64,000 nucleotides of DNA from Clostridia bacterium (GCA_017398595.1 JAFQFR010000020.1:73196-137195), one strand, 5' to 3'; positions 25,901 to 33,822 are shown, counted from the stretch's first letter. The notes: a model not told the origin generated them from the letters alone. Translations and numbers: made by a program.

Positions 25901-26122
25901 ACCGTCTGTAAAGACCTGGCCCTCGCCGAAAATGGCAATTTTGTCCGACTTGGTCAGCGGCAGTGCACGGTTTTCATTTTTCAGCAGTACCATGCTCTCG
26001 GACGCCGCCGCATAGGATACCGACGCCCCATCGGCGACCGTGTAAGCGGAGGTCGGCAGACAAAACGCCGAAACGAACAAACATACACTAAGCAAAATCG
26101 AAAAAGACCTAATTTTCTGCAT
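22949..26122 (-). CDS. Secreted, domain-permuted GH3 glycosidase with CBM-like and stalk domains
   Basis: 1,057 aa. Signal peptide 1-26 (cleavage near PTSA-YTV). The usual C-terminal GH3 domain comes first (SESMVLLKNENRALPL, about 42-57), then Fn3 (about 300-420), then the catalytic barrel (about 485-790: DTADGPAGLR, GRNFEYFSEDPYLSG, KHFVGNEKEKNR, nucleophile in VITSDWTNN). Such permuted GH3 enzymes are known from ruminal Clostridia. A CBM6-like module (FQAEDYTVKHG.. 815-935) and two copper-amine-oxidase-N-like halves (ending GATSTATITK) follow; the last part is nearly the same as the end of the surface protein at 54692. It acts outside the cell, upstream of the cytoplasmic GH3. Confidence 0.92.
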   Translation of the reverse strand: MQKIRSFSILLSVCLFVSAFCLPTSAYTVADGASVSYAAASESMVLLKNENRALPLTKSDKIAIFGEGQVFTDGKTGGFFLMGRGSGYFTLTETPKNPCDLLASYVSAGKLGGVYTALSASYKAAASAAEKETDFAYSPTDAEYTAAAAYADKAVYILNRTAKEGADTSAAEFGLTVKEKSELQKVCAAFGGKPVIVVLNSGLMINCGFANGREDGIYADAVITAPYMGIRGVNILCETLVGDINPSGKTVDTYAKQLTDYPSYKGFNENASYSTYYEDIYVGYRYFETFNIEVDYPFGYGLSYTTFDLSDVSYKEANGEIIVSVKVTNTGSVSGKESVQLYFGAPQKGTEGAKLSKAAKELCGFAKTKLLAPGESETLTMSFAVDSMASYDDLGATGHTSAYVLEAGTYMVYVGQSVRNTVVAGKHIEKTLRVTEQLSMLCEPLKSFVRMAYDGTETVGTVKESNTDLLHKAIEAQQIMPDTPYRFSEVLDGSITMETFLAQMSNDELCEISVMTRALGVTAGTGAWGASVEVAEKYGIPVADTADGPAGLRIFTKGTGIPCATALACTWNKELIAPLGDMVGREMLESGVDVWLAPGVNIHRYPLCGRNFEYFSEDPYLSGVMASEMIRGVEAHGVATSVKHFVGNEKEKNRNSMDSIMSERALREIYLKPFKMAVNAGVSTVMTSYNYLNGMETSENAELLRGILRGEWGFTGVITSDWTNNSNLVKEITAGNNVKSSSDKNNLSTAQLKNAVKAGTVSRSLLIENATYMMNLLAKLPDGRRLADPSVANVKPDGNTVFQAEDYTVKHGYARHEKSGSNILMSYTRATTDFIPWLEYTLQVEKAGSYQLSVQMANSPGTNLIDDALRVYVNGVEQDVNYTAVSTGSWSKTASQKIGAIYLPAGKVTLKIKSAENRSCGNFDYFTLSPLSIVQTELKMTLGKTEYTLGGEQKTMDVAPIIANARTMLPVRYVAEALGASIAWDGATSTATVKTADTEIKITVGAAEALVNGQAVTLDSPAFIESDRTYMPVRFVAETLGATVAWDGATSTATITK

Positions 26123-26151
26123 AAAAGCCTCCCAAGATTTGTTTGTACTAC

Positions 26152-26183
26152 TTGTATTTTAGCATTTTTATGCTATAATACAA
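26152..26183. promoter_or_regulatory. Overlapping face-to-face promoters with palindromic operator
   Basis: Plus strand: TTGTAT (26152-26157), 16 bp, TATAAT (26174-26179), toward the AraC gene. Minus strand: TTGTAT (26178-26183), 16 bp, TAAAAT (26156-26161), toward the secreted GH3. The palindrome TAGCAT-TTTT-ATGCTA (26160-26175) fills both spacers. The two polymerases cannot bind together. Confidence 0.6.
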
Positions 26184-26232
26184 GAAAAAGCATCCAAAAC
26201 TATAGACAGTTTTTGCGATTTTGGAGAAGAAA

Positions 26233-27021
26233 ATGCCAATCGAATATGAAACCAAATGGAGCAGCATTCACGCCTGGCACCGACAAAGTACCAATTCGAT
26301 GCATCAGCATCTGCACGATTATGTCGAAATGATGTATGTACGGCACGGTGAGATCGTCTATTCCATCAATTTTGAAGAATTTACCCTGCACGCGGGAGAC
26401 GTGATCTTCGCCTTTCCCGGGCAGATCCACGGACACACTGCCCGCAATGCCGAAAATCTCTGTCTGCTGTTTCCGAAAAATCTGCCGATCTACGATGCAG
26501 TCTTCTGCAACATGCTGCCCGATACACCGGTTCTGCACAGCGCAGTGGACGCCGAACTGGACGCCCTGTTTTGCAAGGCGGCAGAGACCAATCGAAACAA
26601 GGAACTTCCCTATTCCAAAGGCATCACACAAGGGTATATTGCGCTGATTCTCGGCAGGCTGCTCCCCCGGCTCTCGCTTCACCCGATCGAAAACCGCGCA
26701 AATTCGGTTGAGCGCCGGCTGATCGAATACTGCTCTACCCATTACAGAGAGCAGATCTCGCTCACGACGGTCGCCGAAGTGCTCGGATATTCGACAACAC
26801 ATCTGTCGCATCTGTTTACGGAAAAATTCAAAATCGGGTTTTCAAAATTCATTTCCACCATGCGCGTGGAAGATGCCAAAAAGATGCTGCGCGGCAATGC
26901 CCCCATCACACAGATCGCGCTGGATTGCGGCTTCGGCAGCATGCGCAACTTTAACCGTACTTTCAAGGAAGCTACCGGCAAAACACCGAGCCAATACCGA
27001 AACAGCAGCCAAAAAACATAA
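26233..27021 (+). CDS. AraC-family transcription regulator
   Basis: 262 aa from the ATG at 26233 (GGAG six bases upstream). The N-terminal cupin-like sensor (about 1-130) has HQHLHDYVEMMYVRHGE and FPGQIHGH histidine motifs typical of sugar-sensing members. The C-terminal double HTH (about 165-262) includes LTTVAEVLGYSTTHLSHLFTEKF (key: A..LGYS..HLS..F) and ITQIALDCGFGSMRNFNRTFKEATG. It is divergent from the GH3 operon and a likely activator of it; the ligand would be a glucan- or plant-derived sugar. Its own terminator follows. Confidence 0.92.
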   Translation: MPIEYETKWSSIHAWHRQSTNSMHQHLHDYVEMMYVRHGEIVYSINFEEFTLHAGDVIFAFPGQIHGHTARNAENLCLLFPKNLPIYDAVFCNMLPDTPVLHSAVDAELDALFCKAAETNRNKELPYSKGITQGYIALILGRLLPRLSLHPIENRANSVERRLIEYCSTHYREQISLTTVAEVLGYSTTHLSHLFTEKFKIGFSKFISTMRVEDAKKMLRGNAPITQIALDCGFGSMRNFNRTFKEATGKTPSQYRNSSQKT

Positions 27022-27046
27022 AAAGCACCCGTTCGGGTGCTTTTTA
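27020..27046 (+). terminator. Terminator of the AraC gene
   Basis: Stem AAAAGCACCCG / CGGGTGCTTTT with T-run. A near-identical hairpin at 27203-27230 ends the pot operon from the other side. Confidence 0.88.
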
Positions 27047-27206
27047 TTGAGACTGTCGAAAAACCAAGGTTTTTCGACAGGATGCAAAACCGTTCACTCG
27101 CGTCGTGCTCGACCGCACGCGGTTTTTAAGGAGTTTTAAAGCCGGCACATGTCCGTCTTTAAAACAAGATTTTTATTTTAAAGATTTTTTCGACAAGCTG
27201 AATAAA
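27043..27206. mobile_element. MITE-like element of 164 bp with 21-bp imperfect TIRs
   Basis: Left end TTTATTGAGACTGTCGAAAAA and the reverse complement of the right end, TTTATTCAGCTTGTCGAAAAA, match at 18 of 21 positions (each end shown is the full 21-base TIR). Just inside the left end is a perfect palindrome TGTCGAAAAACC-AA-GGTTTTTCGACA (27054-27079, arms of 12). No coding capacity. It separates two nearly identical terminators. Confidence 0.6.
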
Positions 27207-27230
27207 AAGCACCCATTCGGGTGCTTTTTA
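27203..27230 (-). terminator. Terminator of the pot operon
   Basis: Stem AAAAAGCACCC / GGGTGCTTTTT, loop ATTC, 28 bp after the potD stop on the minus strand. Confidence 0.85.
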
Positions 27231-27257
27231 TGTGATTACGATTTTGACCTTTTTTGA

Positions 27258-28481
27258 CTAAATGTAATACTTTTCGCGTTTGCGCTTGATAACGGCGTGG
27301 TAGATACCGTAGCCGATCAGTCCGACAATGATCAGGATCGCAAGGACATACACGACCTCACCGGTCGCGCTGCTGATCTTGAGCTCTTCCCAAAGGTTGT
27401 TGACGAGCTGCAAGGTCTCGGAATCGAGATTGTGGTAGCTCAGCTTGTTGTAGTTTTCATGGAAGCTGAAATCTTCGGGATACAGGATCTCCATGGCTTC
27501 CTCACCCATGTCGTCCATGTACACTTCGCTCTCGTAGACAGCGGAGTTCGGGGACGCATAGTAAATATACTCGGCGTTTGCAATCGCGGGTTCCTCGGAA
27601 AGCATGTAGTTGATATAGATCTCCGCAAGCTCCTTGTTCGCCGCGCCCTTTGGAATGCAGTATGCGTCCACAAAGAGATTGGTCACATAGTTACCGTCCT
27701 CGTCGGTGGGATAAAAGAAGCAAAGATCCTCGTTATTCTCGGTCATGCATAGGTAGTCGCCCGCATAGTATGCGGAGATCGCAGCCTCGCCCGACTCCAT
27801 CTTGTTGAAGATCTCGTCCATGACATAGCCCTGCACGAGCGGCTGCTGTGCTTTCAGCTCTTCCAGCGCCATGCGCCACTCGCTCTCGCTTGTGGTGTTG
27901 ACATCCAGCCCCAGCTTATACATCGCAGTGCCGAACGCATCGCGCGAGTTGTTGAACTGCAGAATGCGTCCGCTGTACTTGGAATTCCATAGCAGATCCC
28001 ATGTACCCGCGTCCGCCTCATCCACAACGGTAGAGTTGTAGATCACGCCGACCATACCATAGGTATACGGAATGGAATATTCGTTACTCGGATCGTAATA
28101 CAGATCGCGGAATTCCTCCGAGATGTTTGCATAATTGGGAATGTTGGAAAAGTCAAGCTTTTCCAGCATATCCTCTTCGATCAAACGCGCGATCATGTAG
28201 TCGGAGGGGATGATCACATCATACCCTGCCGCGCCGCTTTTCAGCTTGGCATACATATCCTCGTTGGAGGCATAGGTGGTATAAACAACCTCGATCGCCT
28301 CGCCGTAGGTCTCGTAATAGTATTCCTCAAACGCGGCATTGACATCCATCGTGCCCTCGCTGCCGTCCGAGATATACTCACCCCAGTTGTAAACATTGAC
28401 GACCTTTTTTTCGCTCTGCGAGCCGCAGCTGCAAAGGAAAAGACAGACAAGAGCCGTAAAAATCAAAGCAATTCTTTTCAT
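27258..28481 (-). CDS. potD: Spermidine/putrescine-binding protein PotD with C-terminal membrane anchor
   Basis: 407 aa. N-terminal lipoprotein signal (lipobox LCSC, Cys19), then the PotD start VVNVYNWGEYISDG and a full SBP_bac fold (IIPSDYMIARLIEEDML near 90, IPYTYGMVGVIYN near 137). Polyamine-binding acidic and aromatic residues are plausible but not mapped. Oddly, the last 35 residues form an extra transmembrane helix (VVYVLAILIIVGLIGYGIYHAV) and a basic tail, so the protein may be anchored twice. Its ATG overlaps the potC stop. Confidence 0.93.
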   Translation of the reverse strand: MKRIALIFTALVCLFLCSCGSQSEKKVVNVYNWGEYISDGSEGTMDVNAAFEEYYYETYGEAIEVVYTTYASNEDMYAKLKSGAAGYDVIIPSDYMIARLIEEDMLEKLDFSNIPNYANISEEFRDLYYDPSNEYSIPYTYGMVGVIYNSTVVDEADAGTWDLLWNSKYSGRILQFNNSRDAFGTAMYKLGLDVNTTSESEWRMALEELKAQQPLVQGYVMDEIFNKMESGEAAISAYYAGDYLCMTENNEDLCFFYPTDEDGNYVTNLFVDAYCIPKGAANKELAEIYINYMLSEEPAIANAEYIYYASPNSAVYESEVYMDDMGEEAMEILYPEDFSFHENYNKLSYHNLDSETLQLVNNLWEELKISSATGEVVYVLAILIIVGLIGYGIYHAVIKRKREKYYI

Positions 28482-29287
28482 TTTTTAGCCCTCCGAGTCT
28501 TTTTCTTGTCGTCTCCCTGCGCCACATTGGAGAGGATCAGCAGGACCAGAACGGCAATAAAGATCAAAGTCGAAAGTGCGTACATATCGGGGGTAACGCG
28601 CTTCTTGGTCATCGAATAAATGCGGATCGGCAGGGTCTCAAAACCGTTGCCGGTTGTGAAATAGCTGATTACAAAGTCATCCAGTGAAAGGGTGAACGCC
28701 ATGATTGCACCCGAAATGATACCGGGCAGGATCGCGGGAAATTCGACCTTGCAGAACGCCTGAAACGGCGTGCATCCGAGGTCCATTGCCGCCTCGGTGA
28801 GATGCCTGTCCATCTGACGGATCTTCGGCATGACCGAAAGGATCACATACGGCAGGTTGAACGTGACATGCGCGATCAGCACGGTGCCGAATCCCAGGCT
28901 CTGCGATGCGCCGAGCTTTGCCGAAACAAAGACAAACAGCAGCATCATTGAGATACCGGTGACAATATCGGGGTTCATCATCGGAATATTGGTCACGGTC
29001 ATAATGGCATTTTGCGTATGCTTGTTTTTCAGCTTGGAAATGCCGACCGCCGCAACCGTACCGATGATCGTTGCAATACAGGACGAAGTCACGGCAAGGA
29101 TCAGCGTGTTTTTCAGCGCAGAAAGCGTTGCGGGATCGCTCAGCAATTCTTTATACCAATAGAGCGAGAAGCCGGTGAACACACCTGTGGAATTACTCGC
29201 GTTAAACGAGAACAGCACCATCACGGCGATGGGGGCATACAGGATGACAAAGATCAGCATGGTATATACTTTGGAAAGCGTTTTCAT
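28478..29287 (-). CDS. potC: Spermidine/putrescine ABC permease PotC
   Basis: 269 aa, six helices. Starts KVYTMLIFVILYAPIAVMVLFSFN as PotC proteins do. The EAA motif EAAMDLGCTPFQAFCKVEFP (about 168-187) contacts PotA. The tail is basic (DDKKKTRRAKK). Four-base stop/start overlaps with both potB and potD indicate tight translational coupling. Confidence 0.95.
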   Translation of the reverse strand: MKTLSKVYTMLIFVILYAPIAVMVLFSFNASNSTGVFTGFSLYWYKELLSDPATLSALKNTLILAVTSSCIATIIGTVAAVGISKLKNKHTQNAIMTVTNIPMMNPDIVTGISMMLLFVFVSAKLGASQSLGFGTVLIAHVTFNLPYVILSVMPKIRQMDRHLTEAAMDLGCTPFQAFCKVEFPAILPGIISGAIMAFTLSLDDFVISYFTTGNGFETLPIRIYSMTKKRVTPDMYALSTLIFIAVLVLLILSNVAQGDDKKKTRRAKK

Positions 29288-30111
29288 ACCACCACGCTCC
29301 CTTCATCGTCCGAATAGCGGTTCATGATCGCCATCGAAATGAGGATGACCGCCATCAGCACGAGCGACATCGCCGCGCCGAGGTTGTAATTGTAGGCGGT
29401 CTGGAACTGACGCTCGATGGTATCACCGATGAGGTCAAAGCTGCTGCCGCCGAGCTTTTGCGAGATGTAGAAGGTGCTGACCGAGGGGACAAACACCATA
29501 GTGATGCCCGAAACGATGCCCGAGCGGGAAAGCGGCATGACCACCTTGAAAAAGGTCTGCATCGGTGTGCAGCCGAGGTCAGCGGATGCTTCCAGCAGAC
29601 GGTTATCGAGCTTGGAAAGCACCGTATGAATAGGCAGAACCATATACGGCAGGTAGTTATACACCATACCGAAAATGACTGCGCCGTCGGTATTGATCAT
29701 ATGAATGGGATCGATGCCGAGGTACCCGAGCAGCGTATTGACAAAGCCGGTGTCCTCGATGATCGCCATGATCGAATAGGTGCGGATGAGAAAGTTCATC
29801 CACATGGGCAGCATGATGAGCATAATGTAGATCTTCTGCATGCGGGGCGTTGCGCGCGAGATCGCATACGCCAGCGGGTATGCGACAAGCAGGCAGATCG
29901 CCGTCGCCACCAGCGCAAACGCGCCCGAACGCGCAAAGATCGTCAGATAGCTCGGACTGCCGAGCTGCTGAATGTTGCTCAGCGTGAATGCACCGCTCTT
30001 GTCGGTGAACGCATAGTAAAAGACGAACATCAGCGGTGCGATGATAAACAAGATCGACCACACAATGTGGGGCGCAGCCATCAGGCGCGCCATAAAAGAC
30101 TTATTCTGCAT
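29284..30111 (-). CDS. potB: Spermidine/putrescine ABC permease PotB
   Basis: 275 aa from ATG 30111, nested in the 3' end of potA behind a G-rich ribosome site; an upstream in-frame ATG would extend further into potA. Six helices, PotB motifs [15 protein letters not shown] (about 98-112) and the EAA loop [20 protein letters not shown] near 180-199. It forms the membrane channel with PotC. Confidence 0.93.
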   Translation of the reverse strand: MQNKSFMARLMAAPHIVWSILFIIAPLMFVFYYAFTDKSGAFTLSNIQQLGSPSYLTIFARSGAFALVATAICLLVAYPLAYAISRATPRMQKIYIMLIMLPMWMNFLIRTYSIMAIIEDTGFVNTLLGYLGIDPIHMINTDGAVIFGMVYNYLPYMVLPIHTVLSKLDNRLLEASADLGCTPMQTFFKVVMPLSRSGIVSGITMVFVPSVSTFYISQKLGGSSFDLIGDTIERQFQTAYNYNLGAAMSLVLMAVILISMAIMNRYSDDEGSVVV

Positions 30112-31222
30112 CCCCCGCGCCCTCCTCATTCGAGCCATTGTCCAGCTCGTCGAAGTAGGTGGAGTAGTCGCCGTACAGATTGGAGTACTTCGACTTCTTC
30201 ATAACGTGGATCTCCTCGGGCAGAATGCGCAGTCCGACCACCTTGCCGGGTTCGGCATAATCGGTGGTCTGGATCATCCACTTAAAGCCGCCGACGTCTA
30301 CGATGATCTCATAGTGCACGCCCTTGAACGTAACGGTATCGACCACACCGTGGATCGGCACGCTGTCGACATCGACCATATCCACGTCCTCGGGGCGGAT
30401 GACGACATCGACAGGCTCGTCCTTGGCAAAGCCGCGGTCCACGCACGGCAGTGTATGGCCCGAAAACTCGACCTTTTCATCCGCGTGCATAATGCCGTCG
30501 AGAATATTGCTCTCGCCGATAAAGTCGGCGACGAAAGCGTTTGCGGGTTCGTTATATATATCTTCGGGAGTGCCGATCTGCTGAATGACGCCGTTATCCA
30601 TAACGACAACGGTGTCGCTCATCGAGAGTGCCTCCTCCTGATCGTGCGTTACATATATAAAGGTAATGCCGAGACGCTGCTGGATCTTTTTGAGTTCGAC
30701 CTGCATATCCTTGCGGAGCTTAAGGTCCAGTGCGCCGAGCGGCTCATCGAGAAGCAACACCTTCGGTTCGTTGACCAGCGCACGCGCGATCGCAACACGC
30801 TGCTGCTGTCCGCCCGAAAGATTCTCTACATTTCTCTTCTCAAAGCCCTCGAGGTTGACGATCCGCAGCATTTCCTTTACCTTTGCCGCGATCTCTTTTT
30901 CACTTCGTTTGGCAAGCCGGAGTGCAAACGCGACATTCTCATACACATTGAGGTGCGGGAACAGCGCGTACTTCTGGAATACCGTATTGACGGTACGCTT
31001 ATAAGGGGGCAAGTCGTTGATGCGCTTGCCGTCAAAATAAACATCGCCCTCGTCCGGCGCCTCAAAGCCGCCGATGATACGCAGCGTGGTAGTCTTACCA
31101 CAGCCCGAGGGGCCCAGTAATGTAATAAATTCCTTATCGCGGATATACAGGTTGATGTTTTTCAGCACCGACGTATCCTCGTAAGATTTTGATACATTTA
31201 CAAGTTCAATAAGCTTGCTCAT
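30101..31222 (-). CDS. potA: Spermidine/putrescine ABC ATPase PotA
   Basis: 373 aa from [16 protein letters not shown]. Walker [13 protein letters not shown] (about 38-49), Q-loop [11 protein letters not shown], signature [15 protein letters not shown] near 133-147, Walker [13 protein letters not shown] and H-loop [11 protein letters not shown]-terminal TOBE/OB regulatory domain (about 240-350, [10 protein letters not shown]) is typical of this spermidine/maltose ATPase group. It is first in potABCD, with a consensus promoter 73 bp upstream. The acidic tail is unremarkable. Confidence 0.95.
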   Translation of the reverse strand: MSKLIELVNVSKSYEDTSVLKNINLYIRDKEFITLLGPSGCGKTTTLRIIGGFEAPDEGDVYFDGKRINDLPPYKRTVNTVFQKYALFPHLNVYENVAFALRLAKRSEKEIAAKVKEMLRIVNLEGFEKRNVENLSGGQQQRVAIARALVNEPKVLLLDEPLGALDLKLRKDMQVELKKIQQRLGITFIYVTHDQEEALSMSDTVVVMDNGVIQQIGTPEDIYNEPANAFVADFIGESNILDGIMHADEKVEFSGHTLPCVDRGFAKDEPVDVVIRPEDVDMVDVDSVPIHGVVDTVTFKGVHYEIIVDVGGFKWMIQTTDYAEPGKVVGLRILPEEIHVMKKSKYSNLYGDYSTYFDELDNGSNEEGAGDAE

Positions 31223-31294
31223 CTTCTTAGAGTTTATACACATCCTTTTTAACCGATTAAACTTTGCAGCGATGCGCAGTTTGCGTTACTACTC

Positions 31295-31323
31295 ATTATA
31301 GTAAAATTGCATATAAAATGCAA
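31295..31323 (-). promoter_or_regulatory. Promoter of potABCD
   Basis: Minus strand TTGCAT (31318-31323), 17-bp spacer, TATAAT (31295-31300). The remaining 138 bp up to the M50 gene are AT-rich and hold no recognisable gene. Confidence 0.78.
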
Positions 31324-31461
31324 TAGGTTTCCCCAAAATACTTCTCTTTTTTTCGCAATTTTCCGCGACTCGCCGAAATCTCCCCGAAACTGCCTTGATT
31401 TTTCCTAAAAAACCACGTTTTTTCTCTCGAATTCTCTGAAATTCTCCCGAATTCTCTGTTT

Positions 31462-32073
31462 TCAAAGGAAAACCAACCGTTCCATTTCCCGTGCATTGAC
31501 CGAAAACAGAAAGATCGAAAACAGCAGCGGATAGATACCCGCCTGCGAGGTGAGCAGCAGGTACGACGCAAACAGAAAGATCAAAAATCCAAAACAATAT
31601 GTCAGCACCGCCGTCACGCGGTTGGCAAGATCGGGATCGTACCGCTTGGCAAGTAGCAGATACAGAAATCTGCCGCCGTCCAGCGGATGTACGGGCAGCA
31701 GGTTGAGCACCGCCGTCAACAGACTGACGATCCCGAAATCGAATATATCCACCGCAAAAAAGCGATACAGCAGCAGCGACACCGCTGCCGACAGCAAATT
31801 GACCAAGCACCCTGCCCCACTCACGGCGATCTCGCCGCCGAGCGACAGGGTGTTTTCATCATATTCGATACACAGCCCGAACGGCGCAGGCCGAAAACTG
31901 CGCATCCTGCCGCCGCACAGCCGCAGTGTCAGAAGATGCGCGCTCTCGTGCAAAAATATCGCGCCTGCGAGCGGCAGCATCAGTGCCCCGCCTGTCAGGC
32001 AGAACAAGACCAGCGGCAGCGCACAGATAAAAATATGCAGTGCCTGCCGCAAAATACGTTTCTGTTTTGTCAT
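31462..32073 (-). CDS. M50 site-2 metalloprotease (SpoIVFB-like)
   Basis: 203 aa with about five membrane helices. The zinc motif HESAH (about 42-46, HExxH) lies in FLHESAHLLTLRLCGGR, and the second metal motif is LLPVHPLDGGR (about 121-131, the N/H-P-x-D-G type). This compact form resembles SpoIVFB, which cuts pro-sigma-K inside sporulating mother cells, but stand-alone homologues also occur in non-sporulating Clostridia. It is translationally coupled (ATGA) to a small membrane protein upstream that could be its partner. Confidence 0.9.
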   Translation of the reverse strand: MTKQKRILRQALHIFICALPLVLFCLTGGALMLPLAGAIFLHESAHLLTLRLCGGRMRSFRPAPFGLCIEYDENTLSLGGEIAVSGAGCLVNLLSAAVSLLLYRFFAVDIFDFGIVSLLTAVLNLLPVHPLDGGRFLYLLLAKRYDPDLANRVTAVLTYCFGFLIFLFASYLLLTSQAGIYPLLFSIFLFSVNAREMERLVFL

Positions 32074-32378
32074 TGCAGATCGGTATAAATGCTGTTGTAG
32101 CGCGCAATATATGCGGCGGCCTCGGCAGCAACCGCCGCGGCGTCTGTTTCCGCATCCACCTCGATCTCCGCTTCTCCCGCATCCAAGCCGAGGAAAGCGG
32201 ACACCGCCTCATTTTCATCGATAAATTCCCGCACATTCGCCGCAAAAACAGCAAGCGTACCGTCCTCGGTTTCCCCCGCGAGATCGTCATACATCCAGAC
32301 CGACAGCACAAACACCGTCACCAGCATCAGTGACAGCGTGATCAGTGCCGCCCCCTCAAAACGCATATGCCTATCCAT
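32070..32378 (-). CDS. Small single-pass membrane protein upstream of the M50 protease
   Basis: 102 aa from ATG 32378, preceded by GAGGAGGGGAG. One N-terminal helix (ALITLSLMLVTVFVLSVWMY, about 11-30) is followed by an acidic, alanine-rich domain (about 45-102; EAEIEVDAETDAAAVAAEAAA). Family not recognised. The 4-bp overlap with the protease gene suggests a regulator, inhibitor or substrate role; this is inference from position only. Confidence 0.72.
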   Translation of the reverse strand: MDRHMRFEGAALITLSLMLVTVFVLSVWMYDDLAGETEDGTLAVFAANVREFIDENEAVSAFLGLDAGEAEIEVDAETDAAAVAAEAAAYIARYNSIYTDLQ

Positions 32379-32485
32379 TGTTCTCCCCTCCTCACTCGAT
32401 TGTATGCAAGAAAACGGAGAAACATGAAACAACTGTGCGCCACCAAGGTTTGTGCAATAATGGAAAATTCAAATTGATTTAAAAA

Positions 32486-32672
32486 TCCCTCATCCACCGC
32501 CATTGGGCGGTCCCCCTTCCCCCAAGGGAAGGCTGGGATAAGCGCTGACAAAGGCTTCCCTCGGGGTAGCGAAGCGGCGACACGGTAGTGAATGACAGTC
32601 CGGTGGACTGTCAGAGCCGTGGCGTGACCGAGCCGCAGCGAGACGCTGTCACCGCAGGTGACTGATGAGGGA
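32486..32672. mobile_element. MITE-like element of 187 bp with 9-bp perfect TIRs
   Basis: Ends TCCCTCATC (32486-32494) and GATGAGGGA (32664-32672). Internally it has CCTTCCCCCAAGGGAAGGCT, GACAGTCCGGTGGACTGTC (32594-32612) and GCTGTCACCGCAGGTGAC palindromes. No frame is coding. A left-end fragment occurs at 683-742. Flanking 32379-32485 and 32673-32704 hold nothing recognisable. Confidence 0.65.
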
Positions 32673-32704
32673 CTTCTAATGCTACAGCTCTAAAAGAGCA
32701 TAAC

Positions 32705-32728
32705 AAAAAGAGCCATGAGGCTCTTTTT
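32705..32728 (-). terminator. Terminator after the small membrane protein
   Basis: Stem AAAAAGAGCC / GGCTCTTTTT, loop ATGA. Confidence 0.88.
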
Positions 32729-32972
32729 AATTTTTATTTTTCCAAAGGCGAGTGCCTATCATCCCAACAATGCCGGCAAGGATCATTACTACCCCGCATT
32801 TTCCATTATATTCTCCTGCCGTATGATATGCAGCCCATTGAAGCGCCATTTCTTCGGTCGGATCCTGATACGGTATACCGGCTTTCACCATGCACAGGTA
32901 CACACCGAGCAAAGAAAGCATCACCCCCGCAATCAGCACAGCCAAACAAACGTACTTGATTGTATTATGCAC
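32727..32972 (-). CDS. Small two-helix membrane protein
   Basis: 81 aa. GTG start at 32972, chosen because AAAGGAG lies nine bases upstream and the gene begins just after DUF368. Two hydrophobic stretches (about 5-28 and 58-76) flank a short polar loop with one conserved-looking PYQDPTEEMALQWAAY segment. Family not recognised. It is probably co-transcribed with the DUF368 gene and might be an accessory factor, but nothing else supports that. Confidence 0.6.
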   Translation of the reverse strand: MHNTIKYVCLAVLIAGVMLSLLGVYLCMVKAGIPYQDPTEEMALQWAAYHTAGEYNGKCGVVMILAGIVGMIGTRLWKNKN

Positions 32973-32988
32973 GATCCGATTCTCCTTT

Positions 32989-33822
32989 TTACTGCAATTT
33001 ATTTCCGACATAACCAAACAGCATGGCAACGCCGAATCCGAGGACGATCAACACAAACTGCACAAAGAACGCAGAAACGCTCGCAAAATGCAGCGGAATG
33101 ATCGGGATCGTAGTTGCCACCACGATGCCGATGATAATGTGCGACATCACCGAAAAATGCTTTTCATACAGCATGTTGATCAGTTTTGCAAACAGTACGA
33201 TCGCGCCGACACCGCCGACGGCAAGCGGGATCAGCACGCCGAAATCGAAATGCTTCGCCCCCTCAATGATCGGCTCAAACAGGTCTAAAAACAGCAGGAT
33301 CGCCGAGGAGCTGAGCCCGGGCAGCACGATGCTGATGCCCCAGATCGCGCCCGCAAGCGCGAACCAAAGGAACGAAGGCGTGATCGAAAAGCCAACGCCG
33401 TGCTCCAAAAACATGAACAGCGTAAAAAAGATCGCAAAGCTGACAAAAAACGCGGTATACGATTTTGCCGTGCGCTTCTCCTTGCCTGCAGTGCGGATCA
33501 GCGAAGGCAGCGTGCCGAGGATCAGACCGGCAAATACGCAGGTCGCCAAAGCCTCGTAATTTTTCAGCAGCGAGCTCACACCATGCACCAGCAGGATAAA
33601 TCCCACCGCACTGCCGACCGCGATCGGCAGCAGCAAGCGCCAGTGCTCCTTAATTTTCTTGAACGGCGAGGAAAGCACTTCCATGACCGGCTTATACACG
33701 CCGAAAACCACGCACAGCACGCCGCCGCTGATGCCGGGGAGCACACCGCTGATGCCGACGAGCATCCCCTGAAACAGCCGCAGCAAAAAGCCGCCCGCTT
33801 TTACCTTTTTCTCTCTTTCCAT
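32989..33822 (-). CDS. DUF368 family undecaprenyl-phosphate translocase
   Basis: 277 aa with about eight helices. The family signature is intact: FQGMLVGISGVLPGISGGVL (16-35) and the second-half repeat ALAGAIWGISIVLPGLSSSAIL (key GxxxVLPGxS) near 165-186. DUF368 proteins (PopT in Vibrio) return undecaprenyl phosphate from the outer to the inner leaflet for reuse in wall and polysaccharide synthesis. UppP, which makes undecaprenyl phosphate, is at 58713. It has its own promoter and is followed by an 81-aa membrane protein gene. Confidence 0.9.
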   Translation of the reverse strand: MEREKKVKAGGFLLRLFQGMLVGISGVLPGISGGVLCVVFGVYKPVMEVLSSPFKKIKEHWRLLLPIAVGSAVGFILLVHGVSSLLKNYEALATCVFAGLILGTLPSLIRTAGKEKRTAKSYTAFFVSFAIFFTLFMFLEHGVGFSITPSFLWFALAGAIWGISIVLPGLSSSAILLFLDLFEPIIEGAKHFDFGVLIPLAVGGVGAIVLFAKLINMLYEKHFSVMSHIIIGIVVATTIPIIPLHFASVSAFFVQFVLIVLGFGVAMLFGYVGNKLQ

